A stretch of DNA of 35,833 nt from assembly GCA_900313925.1 (NCBI GenBank), contig OMTF01000044.1, forward strand, positions 1 to 35,833. Reading direction: 5' to 3'. The notes under the pieces are model-generated. The model ran no database searches and was not told where the DNA came from. It saw nothing but the letters and a program-made list of their open reading frames with translations. The DNA is from an uncultured Eubacteriales bacterium. GTDB lineage: Bacteria; Bacillota; Clostridia; Oscillospirales; Oscillospiraceae. The position numbers were made by a program, and so were the translations under genes. Positions 27,291-35,599 of this stretch are shown one piece after another (the stretch's first letter is position 1; each line of letters begins with the position of its first letter).

Positions 27291-27491
27291 TCAGTTCAAT
27301 CCGTACTTCTTGTTGAACTTATCGACTCGACCGCTCGTATCGACCAGCTTCTGCTTGCCTGTATAGAACGGATGGCACTTGGAACAGATTTCAACCGTAA
27401 TATCCTTCTTCGTCGAGCCGGTATGATAAACTGCACCGCAGGCACACCGTATCGTGGTCTGCTCGTAGTCCGGGTGAATTCCTTTTTTCAT
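27291..27491 (-). CDS. rpmE: 50S ribosomal protein L31 (zinc-binding, type A)
   Basis: The 66-residue protein of the large subunit begins [19 protein letters not shown], with a [13 protein letters not shown] segment and the ending KFNKKYGLN. The CxC and CxxC pairs indicate the zinc-containing L31 form. The start is the ATG at 27491, since it matches homologues; longer in-frame starts upstream do not. The ribosome site is weak (GTGAG-like). It has a clear promoter and its own terminator. Confidence 0.97.
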   Translation of the reverse strand: MKKGIHPDYEQTTIRCACGAVYHTGSTKKDITVEICSKCHPFYTGKQKLVDTSGRVDKFNKKYGLN

Positions 27492-27558
27492 GATAATCGT
27501 CTCACTTTCATAGGCTGTCTTGACTTGCATAAAGCATTGGATACAAGACGCAAACTGC

Positions 27559-27587
27559 ATTGTAGCACGACAGATGGCACTTTGCAA
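27559..27587 (-). promoter_or_regulatory. Predicted promoter of rpmE
   Basis: On the minus strand TTGCAA (27587-27582) is followed after 17 bases by TACAAT (27564-27559). It gives a leader of about 60 bases. Confidence 0.7.
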
Positions 27588-28195
27588 GACCTGTCCGGGA
27601 ATTTTTCGATTTTGGAAATGACCGCTTTATTTGTCGCACCTTCCGGTTTTTTCTGTCTTGACCCTCCGGGGAATTGGGAGATCCTAAGCCCCATGCGTCC
27701 CCAGGCTCACGTGCGCACCAGGGCGATGCATATGCGTCCGCTTCTCCTGATAAACAATTTCCGCCTGTTCGGGGAAGGGAAGACTTCCGCATCCTACTAG
27801 CGATGCCAGTTCCCTCGCGAAAAGAGGATTGTTAACCAAAAACGGCCCGAGGAGATATGTGGCAAAGAAGTTTTTTAATGAATCCCTTCGTCTGTATCTC
27901 CTCGGTGGATTCCAAGGCACTTCGCAATTTTAATGAAGGTGCTTTTTTCGAGGTTCCCTTCTAAAACAGAAAACTGCGATTTAAGGCCAAAAACCTCATA
28001 CCGCTGAAGGTCTCCCTGCCGGTTCTGTAAGGAGAGCTCCCCTTCTTTAACTTTCGTTACGAAATAGTCGGCATCAGGATTCTTATACCCGCATTCCGGG
28101 CAAAAGAATTCGCCAACATCACGGTTATTTCGATACAGAAATCTCGGTGTAGCACCGCAGAGAGTTGTTCCAGCGGGACTATCCTCTCTTTCGGC
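27588..28195. other. 608-base stretch between the rpmE promoter and addA with no confirmed gene
   Basis: The stretch has two minus-strand reading frames without a good start or ribosome site. One (27875-28195) is described separately as a remnant. The other (27684-27920, starting at GTG) encodes a 78-residue sequence with a hydrophobic ATYLLGPFLVNNPLF segment, ending GAHVSLGTHGA; I do not recognise it and give it low weight. No tRNA, terminator with a T run, or repeat is evident. The base composition is somewhat more AT-rich than the flanking genes. Confidence 0.5.
27875..28195 (-). pseudogene. Start-less reading frame directly after addA, possible gene remnant with a CxxC motif
   Basis: This 106-codon frame begins immediately after the addA stop codon and in the same frame, and ends in TAA at 27875-27877. 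It contains no ATG, GTG or TTG before its conserved-looking part, so it cannot be expressed as a normal gene from here. The sequence looks protein-like: an LCGATPRF segment, then FCPECGYKNPDADYFV with a CxxC suggesting a zinc-ribbon, then YEVFGLKSQFSVLEGN and STFIKIAKCLGI. I do not recognise the family. Read-through of the addA stop would append it to AddA. Decayed gene or fused remnant is my best guess. Confidence 0.45.
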
Positions 28196-31100
28196 TTAGA
28201 TCCGGACCGCTGTTCCGCAGGAAAGGAAGTAAACTATCGCTTTCCGCACTTTCTTCCCGGTAATCGCCTCCAGGGCAAGGCGATATGCCTCGATCTGCGG
28301 ACGATATTTCGCCGCTCTCAGCTCCGCCTCCCCCGCACGGATATGATCCGTCTTGTAATCCAGAAGAACAAGCTGTCCGTCCTCTTCATACCAAGCGTCT
28401 ATCGTGCCCTGCAGCAGAATCTGCTCTCCTGAAGGAAAATGCAGCGCTTCCGACGGCAGGAGTACCGAAAATCGCGACTCCCGGTGCAGAGGATCCGCAT
28501 TGCGCAGCGCCCTGCCCGTATCCGATGTAAGAAAATTCAGAAGTGCAGTCCGATCAATCGCTCCCACTTCCTCTTCGCGAAGCAGCCCCCTGCGGCACAA
28601 CGCCTGAATTTCCTCTTCCAGCGCCTCTTTTCCCCTCGTATTCTGAAAATCCAGATACTGGAGTACCGTATGGGTAGCAGTTCCTGTCTCCGCTGCGTTC
28701 TCCGGCGCTGCTGCCCGCAGGTACGGAAGCTCGCGAAAACTCGCTTCTGCCGTTCCCGTATCCTCTACAAGCGTTTTTGCCTCCGGGTCCCGCATATCCG
28801 AGCGGCGTTTCAGCTCCGTAGCCGTGATTTTGCTGGGTATCTGCACCGCCGAATCATAGGGATACCGGAAGCGCAGCCTTCTCCGCAGGTTCTGCAAAGC
28901 CTCCTCTTCCTCGGGTCCTGCCGCTTTTTCTTCCGGCTCTTTTTCCGTTTCCTTCTCCGCTTGGTCTGCGGGAATCACGGATATTTTATCTCCTGTGAAC
29001 GCCGCATAGAGGAGCCATTCCGCGGCACAATTCTGTCGTTCCAAAAGCTCCGGCGGCATCGGCCATTCGGCCGTCTGACGCATGCTAGCAAGTTTTTTGT
29101 CACGTTTGCGCAGAGAGGCCGTAATAATCAGGCGCTCTTTCGCCCTCGTCATGGCGACATAGACAAGCCTCATTTCCTCGGACAGGTTTTCCCTGCGCAG
29201 GCGCGCTGCGATGGCTTGCCGTGCCACCGTCGGATAGCGGATTTTCTGTTTCCGATACAGCACTCTGGGACCGAATCCAAGTTCCGGATGGACCGTTACG
29301 GCGGCCCTTTCATCTTCCCTTGAAAACGCATGGGCTGTATCACAGTAGAAAACGACCGGAAATTCCAGCCCTTTCGCTTTGTGTACGGAAAGAATCTGCA
29401 CGCTGTCTCCAGAACTTGCGCTTTTTCGATCTCCGCCGCTTTCCGCCGCCCGCTGCAGCCAAAGCAGGAATTTTCGCAGCCCATGCGCTCCGGTGCGTTC
29501 AAAGTCCTCCGCGTACTCCGGGATCAGGGCAAGGTTCCGAACTCTCTGCGCGCCGTCCGGCATAGCGGAAAATACCGATCGGAAGGAAAATTCATCCAGA
29601 ACCTTCCAGACAAGTTCGCTAACCGGAAGATCCGGAACAATTTCCCGCAGGGCCCTGAGCTGCCGCACAAAGCTTCTTCCCGCCGGAAGATCCTTTTCCG
29701 CTTCCCGCAGGGCCGTATACAGATCATGATCCCGATCGGCTGCCCGTATCGAGGCAAGCTCATCCGGACTCAGTCCGACAAGCGGAGAGCGCAGGACGTC
29801 GAGGAGTGGAACATCCTGGTGGGGATTGTCCAGCAGCATCAGAAGCGAAATCATGCTGGAAATTTCAGGCGCGGAAAAGAATTCCGCCCCCTGCTCCGTC
29901 TGCACGGGAATTCCATATTTGCTCAGGGTCTTGCAATAGATAGGACCGGTCTTGTTTGCCGTGCGAAGGAGAATCGCAATATCCCCGTATCGAAGTCGCC
30001 GCTGCTGCGCCCCTTCCATTACGGTTGCGCCTTCGCTCATCATCTGCCGAATGGTCTTTGCGGCAAAAGCAGCTTCGCGGGAAACGTCGTCCGGCTTTTC
30101 CTCCGCCTGCGCTCCGTCTCCGCTTTCTTCCTCTTCGGCTTTTTCGGATCGGTCCAGAACATAGATTTCCGGCTTGGGCACCGTACCCGTAAACTCTGCG
30201 CCCCGCCGCAACGCCGCATCTTCATCGTACTCCAGCTCGCCCAGCCGTTCCGACATGCAGGCGGAAAACATCTGATTGACCGCTTCGAGAATTTCCTTCC
30301 GAGAGCGGAAGTTTTCCCGCAGCAGAATCCGTGCATCTGCAGCGGCTTCTTCCGTATAGGGGCCGTAGCTTTTGTATTTTCTCGTAAAAATTTTGGGATC
30401 CGCCAGCCGGAACCGATAAATAGACTGCTTGACGTCGCCGACCATGAACAGGTTGTGCTTTTCCCCGCTGAGAGCCTGCAGAATCTTCTCCTGTACCGGG
30501 CTTACGTCCTGATACTCATCGACCATGATTTCCGTCCATCGCGCGCCGATTTCCCCCGCCAGCTCCGTGGGTGTGCCGTCCGGTCGGATAAGGAGTGCGG
30601 CCGCTTCATGCTCCAGATCGGAAAAATCCAAAAGCTCTGCGTTCCGCTTTTCTTTCCGGTATTCCTCGCTGAAGTCGTTTACCAGGTGTACAAGAGACCG
30701 CATAACCGGGGCGGCCTGGCGCAGGTCTTCCAGGACAACGGCGGAGGAGCTGCTGAAGGTTTTCTGTATTTCCGCCCAGATTTTCTTCCAGCTGTCCCAT
30801 CGCTCCTTGAACCGGTTTTTCGCTTTTTCCTGCTCCTCGTCGGAGTTGCGGAACGCTTTCAGCTTGGGAAAAGATGCCTGTGCGGCGTTTGCCGTCGCAT
30901 CCCATGTTTCCGTCGATGCCTTCTGCAGCTGTCGAAAAAGCTCCTCTGCCCGATCCCTGCTTTCCCCGTAAGCTTTCTCCATTGCCGCACCGCCTTCGGA
31001 AAAAAGAGTCTGGGACCGCGCCATTTCCCGAAGGCAGTATTCCGCCTGTTCCCGGACTCGTTGCATAAGCTCCCATCCCCAAACGGTTTCTTCGGCGCTC

Positions 31101-31720
31101 TGAATCCCGTCGGCTTCAAAGGCCTCCAGCTGTTCCTCCGCCCAGCGTTCCGGCCAGACATGGCCTTGAATTTTTTCGTAGAGGTTTAAAACCAGTTTCA
31201 CAAGTTCCTTATCACTGCGGCCGCCTCCTACCGTATCAATCAGTTCCCGAAATCCAGGCTCTCCCGCTTTTCCATAGTACGCCTCGACAACCTTGTCGGC
31301 CGCCGCTTCGCGAAGCACCCGCGCCCGGTTGTTGTCCGCTACATGAAACGTCGGGGGAAGGCCTGCCGCCTGACTGTTTTCCCGCAGCAGACTCTGGCAG
31401 TAGCTGTGTATTGTCCCAATCTGGGCCGTACGGCAGAGCGCCGCCTGTCTGCGGAGGTTGCGGCTGCCAGGATTTTTTGCGAGCCTCTCTCCGATGCTGT
31501 CGATAACCCGGCTCCGCAGTTCCGCAGCCGCCGCATTCGTATAGGTAATTACCAGAAACCGGCTAATGTCTACGGGATTTCTGGGATCGTCAAGATAGGA
31601 CATCAGCCGCTCGGTCAGAACCCGGGTTTTGCCGCTGCCGGCTGCCGCGGAAACAAGAATATTCGCGCCGCGGGCTTCGATGGCTTCCTTCTGCGATTCC
31701 GTCGGCTTAAATTCTCCCAT
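28196..31720 (-). CDS. addA: ATP-dependent helicase/nuclease subunit A (AddA)
   Basis: AddA is the large subunit of the AddAB helicase-nuclease, which resects double-strand breaks for RecA loading and recognises Chi. The 1174-residue protein starts MGEFKPTESQKEAIEARGANI with an AAGGAGG upstream. Walker A is AAAGSGKT at 25-32, followed by UvrD-like motifs (DFSDLEHEA, then MVDEYQDVSPVQ, then QSIYRFR). A later EFPVVFYC and a VALTRAKERL-like RLVYVAMTRAKERL segment complete the helicase core. The C-terminus holds the RecB-type nuclease (IDAWYEEDGQLVLLDYKTD). The start overlaps the addB stop by 14 bases. The normal stop is at 28196. Confidence 0.97.
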   Translation of the reverse strand: MGEFKPTESQKEAIEARGANILVSAAAGSGKTRVLTERLMSYLDDPRNPVDISRFLVITYTNAAAAELRSRVIDSIGERLAKNPGSRNLRRQAALCRTAQIGTIHSYCQSLLRENSQAAGLPPTFHVADNNRARVLREAAADKVVEAYYGKAGEPGFRELIDTVGGGRSDKELVKLVLNLYEKIQGHVWPERWAEEQLEAFEADGIQSAEETVWGWELMQRVREQAEYCLREMARSQTLFSEGGAAMEKAYGESRDRAEELFRQLQKASTETWDATANAAQASFPKLKAFRNSDEEQEKAKNRFKERWDSWKKIWAEIQKTFSSSSAVVLEDLRQAAPVMRSLVHLVNDFSEEYRKEKRNAELLDFSDLEHEAAALLIRPDGTPTELAGEIGARWTEIMVDEYQDVSPVQEKILQALSGEKHNLFMVGDVKQSIYRFRLADPKIFTRKYKSYGPYTEEAAADARILLRENFRSRKEILEAVNQMFSACMSERLGELEYDEDAALRRGAEFTGTVPKPEIYVLDRSEKAEEEESGDGAQAEEKPDDVSREAAFAAKTIRQMMSEGATVMEGAQQRRLRYGDIAILLRTANKTGPIYCKTLSKYGIPVQTEQGAEFFSAPEISSMISLLMLLDNPHQDVPLLDVLRSPLVGLSPDELASIRAADRDHDLYTALREAEKDLPAGRSFVRQLRALREIVPDLPVSELVWKVLDEFSFRSVFSAMPDGAQRVRNLALIPEYAEDFERTGAHGLRKFLLWLQRAAESGGDRKSASSGDSVQILSVHKAKGLEFPVVFYCDTAHAFSREDERAAVTVHPELGFGPRVLYRKQKIRYPTVARQAIAARLRRENLSEEMRLVYVAMTRAKERLIITASLRKRDKKLASMRQTAEWPMPPELLERQNCAAEWLLYAAFTGDKISVIPADQAEKETEKEPEEKAAGPEEEEALQNLRRRLRFRYPYDSAVQIPSKITATELKRRSDMRDPEAKTLVEDTGTAEASFRELPYLRAAAPENAAETGTATHTVLQYLDFQNTRGKEALEEEIQALCRRGLLREEEVGAIDRTALLNFLTSDTGRALRNADPLHRESRFSVLLPSEALHFPSGEQILLQGTIDAWYEEDGQLVLLDYKTDHIRAGEAELRAAKYRPQIEAYRLALEAITGKKVRKAIVYFLSCGTAVRI

Positions 31721-34700
31721 GGGTTTCCTCCTTGAGATTTTTCTTCACCGCCTCCGCCCGCAGGACCGGGGTATAGCGGATTCGATCCGTTCCGGTGCCG
31801 TCGCTGAAATGACAGGCTGCCGCATAGTCGCAGTACTCGCAGGCGTTACTCTTTGCGGCCTGATAATAGGGCTGCGCCGATATTTCGCCCTGCTGGATTT
31901 CCTGTGTGAACGCAGCAAGCTTCCGGCAGACGTGCCTTTCCAGGTCCTTCATCTCCTCCTCCGAAACAAGGGCTTCGCCCCGGAGGCTCCCATCCTTATT
32001 CCTTTTCAGAGGAAGATACCGGAACGTCTCTCCGCTTTCCATCGCTTGCAGAACAGCGGGGTTTTCGAGAAGGACGCCGCTTCTTCTGCCTTTCCGCGCT
32101 CGTTCCTTCCTCTGCTCTTCTTTCGTCAGGTGCTTGGGGGCCGTCAGCATCTCTTCGCGAGCCGGAAGGTAGAGTGCCCCCGCCGGAAGAACCTTGCAGC
32201 CGTACAGTGTTTCCCCGTTTTCCTCCAGAATCGTCAGGTAGAGAAGCATCTGCATGCTTCGCCCATACCACACATCGGAGAAGCTGAATTTCTTTTTTCC
32301 GGTTTTATAGTCTACGACACGCAGAAACAGTGTGTCGCCTGTTTTCCACCCGTCGACGCGATCAACAATGCCCGTAACAAGGGCTTTTTCCGTTCCCTCT
32401 CCGACCGTCTTGACCTGAATTTTGTTCTCTTTCTGGAGATCAAATTCAAATTCCAGCGGTTCAAAGTCGGAGGTCTGCAGCTCTTCCGCCATATCCTGCA
32501 CTACCGCTTCTACCTCCCGGGAGATATTCCAGAAGAGGTATCGGAAGCGGGCGGATTTTTCCCTGAAATCCTGCAGCTCCTCCGCTATATATTCCTTAAT
32601 GTATCGATTTGTCATTTCGGAAATTTCCCGGCGGCTGAGGTTCCGGAACCCGCCTTTCGTCTTCGCTTCCGCCGCTACTTTCTGCAACACGAAGTGCATG
32701 AAGGTTCCGATTTCCGGCGGTTCGAACTCCGCCGGCTTGCGCGGCTTCGCCCGCAGCCCGTACTGCAGGAAATACTCAAACGGACACGCCGCGTACTTGT
32801 CCGAGCGGGAGGCGCTCAAGCGGATCGTTTTTCCATACAGCCTGCTCACTCCTTCCGGGCTTAGCTGCCCCCGGGACAGTTGGGATGCTTTCCGAAGTTT
32901 TTCCGCAAAGTCCGGATCGCTGCTTTCGACCCACCGCAGAGCGGCCCTTTCCACCGGGTTCGTGCCCGAAAGACCTTTCGCCGCAAGATCCCGGCAGGGG
33001 TTCGGTGCTTCGGACCGAAGATCTTCCAGGGCAAGCGCTTTCGGCGTAAGGCTGTAAAGCTTCTCTGCTCTCCGAAACAGATACGCAGGCAGGGATTCTT
33101 CCTTTCCATTCGTCCGCGGGTAGCTGAGGAAAAGCCCGTCGTGCGGGAGCGTCAGTGTCTGATAAATCAGCAGGTATTCGTTCCACAGCGAGACTTCTTC
33201 TCCTCCGGTAAGATCCAAGTAAAGTTCCTGGAGCTTCTGTGTTTCCTCCTCTGTGAAGACGGCATCCCGGGCTCCAGTTCCGGGGAGCCGGCTGTCTTCC
33301 GCACCGAGGACCAGTAGGTATCGTATGTTTCTCCGCCGCATCCGGTCGAAATCCCCGGCGGTAACGCTGTCCAGAGAAACCGGAATGGTTCCCACATCGT
33401 ACTGGTTCAGCACCAGAGAGAAAAAATTTCCAAACACTTCCGGCTGCATCGGCCGGTCTGCAAGCACCGCAGCTGCCTGCTGCAGCGCACGGATGATGAT
33501 TTCCCAAAGCTGCCGGTATTCCTGCGCTTTGGTTTTCAGCGTTGCGTCCTGCTCCAGCAGGACCGCCTTTTTCTGAAGGGTTTCCGTAAGTCGGATTTCC
33601 GTAAGAAAATCCGCCAGCGCCGCAGCCTGCTGGGCGGCCGTTTCCGCTTGGTACGCTCTCCGTTCAAAATGCCGCAGCGGCGGAACGATTTTCTGCCGGA
33701 GGATGTCAATCTGCTGCAGCCGGCTTTCCGCCGCCTCATCATAGGTCCCTCCGTATCCATCCGGATGCTGCCGCCACATGCCCGGCCGGAACCAGGCGCT
33801 TCCGCGCAGCTTCCAGAGGTAGACATAGCTGTCCAGAACATCCACTTCATCCTGCGAAAGTCCGGTCAGGCCCGTCCGAAGGTACGCCATCACATCCTCC
33901 GTCGCCCAGCCTCTGGTAATGACGTTGTACGCACTGGCAATCATCGTCGGCAGGGGCTTAGACAAAAGGTCGGACTTCCTCGTGCAGAAAAGCGGAACCC
34001 CATAGCGGCGGAAGCTGTCTTCCAGAGGAAGCCGGTAGTCCTCAAATCCGCGGACTGCTACGGCAATGTCTCTCCAGCGGCAGTTTTTTTCCCTTGCGAT
34101 CCGATGGCAGAGGGCGGCTGCATATTCACATTCCTCTTCCTTGGTATCCGCAATCGAAAGCACGACCGGCCCGGGCTTTTTTTGAGGACGAAGCCGGTAG
34201 CTCAGGATGGCTCTGGCAAATTCCTCATAGGGGCTTGCATGCCGATCCGCATCGAACCATTGTACCCGGCATTCGGTTCCGCTTCGCGCTGCAGCGGCCT
34301 GCATCTCGCGGTAGACAGCCCGGCTTACGGCAAAAGTTTCGTCTTCCCCCGGATCGCAGGTAAGGCTGAGCGCGATGTCGGCGCCGCCGCGAAGCAGCGC
34401 TTCCAGCACGCCCCGCTCCTGCGCCGTAAAGTAGGTAAATCCGTCTACGTAGAAGTGCTCCCAGGTTTCCCGCTTTCCGCCCGCCTCAATGCGTCTTTCG
34501 AGAACGGCAAGACTGTCCGACGGATCCGCATAGGAGGAGGCAATCACGCCGTCATACGCCTCCATAACGGCAGCCAGATCCTCCAGCTTTGCAGAAAGGC
34601 CTTCCGGACTCTTCGCCGCAGCTTCCCGAAGCCGGCCGGCATCAATTTTCGCCGCCTTCAATTCATCCATTGCCTGCAGCAGAAGTGCAAACACATCCGT

Positions 34701-35036
34701 TTTTTCTCCGGTCTGCCGAAAGACCTGCAGCCGGGAGGAAACTTCCTCCACCGCAAGGCTCATGCTCAGAACCCGTCCGGCTTTATCCAAAAGCGGACGC
34801 GCTTCCCCCGTTTCCGGACGGTACCGGCGGCACATATCGCGAAAGCTCATAACCTCCGCGTAGGCAGCGGCGCGGTTGCCGCAGATAGCACACAATTCCC
34901 TTTCGGCTTCATGGCTGTAGTTTTCCGGAACGATGAAAATCGCCCGGAACTGCGGATCGTTCCCGCGCGTCCGGATTTCTTCCATCATGGCGGCCGTTTT
35001 ACCGGTCCCGGCAAGCCCCATCAGTAAACGCAGCAT
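31707..35036 (-). CDS. addB: ATP-dependent nuclease subunit B (AddB)
   Basis: The partner of AddA, with an inactive-helicase-like N-terminal part, Chi recognition and a second RecB-type nuclease domain. The ATG at 35036 is chosen because AAAGGAA precedes it and it gives MLRLLMGLAGTGKT; the 26 codons upstream are not family-like. The P-loop GLAGTGKT is at residues 7-14. In the C-terminal region, YAACPFEYFL supplies the first Cys and ACEYCDYAAACHF the other three ligands of the 4Fe-4S cluster, and VVDYKTG is the nuclease motif. The length of 1109 residues is typical of Bacillota. It is first in the addB-addA operon. Confidence 0.96.
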   Translation of the reverse strand: MLRLLMGLAGTGKTAAMMEEIRTRGNDPQFRAIFIVPENYSHEAERELCAICGNRAAAYAEVMSFRDMCRRYRPETGEARPLLDKAGRVLSMSLAVEEVSSRLQVFRQTGEKTDVFALLLQAMDELKAAKIDAGRLREAAAKSPEGLSAKLEDLAAVMEAYDGVIASSYADPSDSLAVLERRIEAGGKRETWEHFYVDGFTYFTAQERGVLEALLRGGADIALSLTCDPGEDETFAVSRAVYREMQAAAARSGTECRVQWFDADRHASPYEEFARAILSYRLRPQKKPGPVVLSIADTKEEECEYAAALCHRIAREKNCRWRDIAVAVRGFEDYRLPLEDSFRRYGVPLFCTRKSDLLSKPLPTMIASAYNVITRGWATEDVMAYLRTGLTGLSQDEVDVLDSYVYLWKLRGSAWFRPGMWRQHPDGYGGTYDEAAESRLQQIDILRQKIVPPLRHFERRAYQAETAAQQAAALADFLTEIRLTETLQKKAVLLEQDATLKTKAQEYRQLWEIIIRALQQAAAVLADRPMQPEVFGNFFSLVLNQYDVGTIPVSLDSVTAGDFDRMRRRNIRYLLVLGAEDSRLPGTGARDAVFTEEETQKLQELYLDLTGGEEVSLWNEYLLIYQTLTLPHDGLFLSYPRTNGKEESLPAYLFRRAEKLYSLTPKALALEDLRSEAPNPCRDLAAKGLSGTNPVERAALRWVESSDPDFAEKLRKASQLSRGQLSPEGVSRLYGKTIRLSASRSDKYAACPFEYFLQYGLRAKPRKPAEFEPPEIGTFMHFVLQKVAAEAKTKGGFRNLSRREISEMTNRYIKEYIAEELQDFREKSARFRYLFWNISREVEAVVQDMAEELQTSDFEPLEFEFDLQKENKIQVKTVGEGTEKALVTGIVDRVDGWKTGDTLFLRVVDYKTGKKKFSFSDVWYGRSMQMLLYLTILEENGETLYGCKVLPAGALYLPAREEMLTAPKHLTKEEQRKERARKGRRSGVLLENPAVLQAMESGETFRYLPLKRNKDGSLRGEALVSEEEMKDLERHVCRKLAAFTQEIQQGEISAQPYYQAAKSNACEYCDYAAACHFSDGTGTDRIRYTPVLRAEAVKKNLKEETHGRI

Positions 35037-35085
35037 AAACGTGTTCCTTTCTTCTGCCGCTTTTTCATAACCCTTTTTCCCGTTC

Positions 35086-35114
35086 ATTGTAGCAGACGGC
35101 CGATCGCCCTGCAA
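35086..35114 (-). promoter_or_regulatory. Predicted promoter of the addBA operon
   Basis: On the minus strand TTGCAG (35114-35109) is followed after 17 bases by TACAAT (35091-35086), with a TGC extension before the -10 box. It lies about 50 bases before the addB ATG. Confidence 0.7.
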
Positions 35115-35147
35115 CGGCCCTTTCCTACCTTAATTATAGGAAAAGGG

Positions 35148-35167
35148 ATGTCCCTTTTTTGGGACAT
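35148..35167. other. Palindromic hairpin between the divergent addB and rpmB promoters
   Basis: ATGTCCC (35148-35154), a six-T loop and GGGACAT (35161-35167) form a seven-base-pair hairpin, with partly matching A/G-rich and T/C-rich flanks. It lies upstream of both divergent promoters, so it is a candidate regulatory site rather than a terminator. Confidence 0.35.
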
Positions 35168-35246
35168 TTTCCCGCCCGGATCGGGTGGATTCCTTTCCCG
35201 AACGCCTGCGTGGTAAATCGCTGCACGGTGGAAAAATAAATTTTTC

Positions 35247-35275
35247 TTGCATTTGGTTTTTGCTTTTGGTATTAT
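35247..35275 (+). promoter_or_regulatory. Predicted promoter of rpmB
   Basis: TTGCAT (35247-35252) is followed after 17 bases by TATTAT (35270-35275). The start of rpmB lies about 45 bases downstream. Confidence 0.7.
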
Positions 35276-35321
35276 TAGTAAGCTATTCTGCAATATCTCA
35301 CAAGCAGGGAGGTGCTTTTAC

Positions 35322-35510
35322 ATGGCAAAATGTCAGTATTGCGGCAAAGGTGTAACCTTTGGCATCCGGATGAGTCATTCTCACAGACGGTCCAATCGTA
35401 CCTGGAAGCCGAATGTCAAGCGTGTGAAAGCCATCGTGGATGGAAAGCCGCAGCACGTTTACGTCTGCACGCGCTGCCTCCGGAGCGGAAAAGTTACACG
35501 CGCTGTGTGA
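35322..35510 (+). CDS. rpmB: 50S ribosomal protein L28
   Basis: A 62-residue large-subunit protein that begins MAKCQYCGKGVTFGIRMSHSHRRSNRTW and ends RCLRSGKVTRAV. CQYC near the start and CTRC near the end make the zinc-binding form of L28. The ATG follows GGGAGGTG with an appropriate gap; the longer in-frame reading upstream covers the promoter and is spurious. It is monocistronic, with two terminators. Confidence 0.97.
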   Translation: MAKCQYCGKGVTFGIRMSHSHRRSNRTWKPNVKRVKAIVDGKPQHVYVCTRCLRSGKVTRAV

Positions 35511-35529
35511 AAATATATTGCCGAAATTG

Positions 35530-35558
35530 CCCGACGCACTTCTGCGACGGGTTTTTTT
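35530..35558 (+). terminator. First terminator of rpmB
   Basis: A nine-base-pair stem with one A-A mismatch (CCCGACGCA, 35530-35538, with 35543-35551), a CTTC loop and seven T residues. Confidence 0.85.
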
Positions 35559-35565
35559 CGATCCC

Positions 35566-35599
35566 TGCACCGACTGCGCCGGTGCATTTTGTTTTTTTT
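35566..35599 (+). terminator. Second terminator of rpmB
   Basis: A seven-base-pair perfect stem (TGCACCG, 35566-35572, with 35580-35586) is followed by TTTTG and eight T residues. It lies 7 bases after the first terminator, giving a tandem pair. Confidence 0.8.

Noticed and set aside
29330..31189. 619-codon plus-strand frame opposite addA
   Set aside because: Antisense shadow of addA; no ribosome site or recognisable motif.
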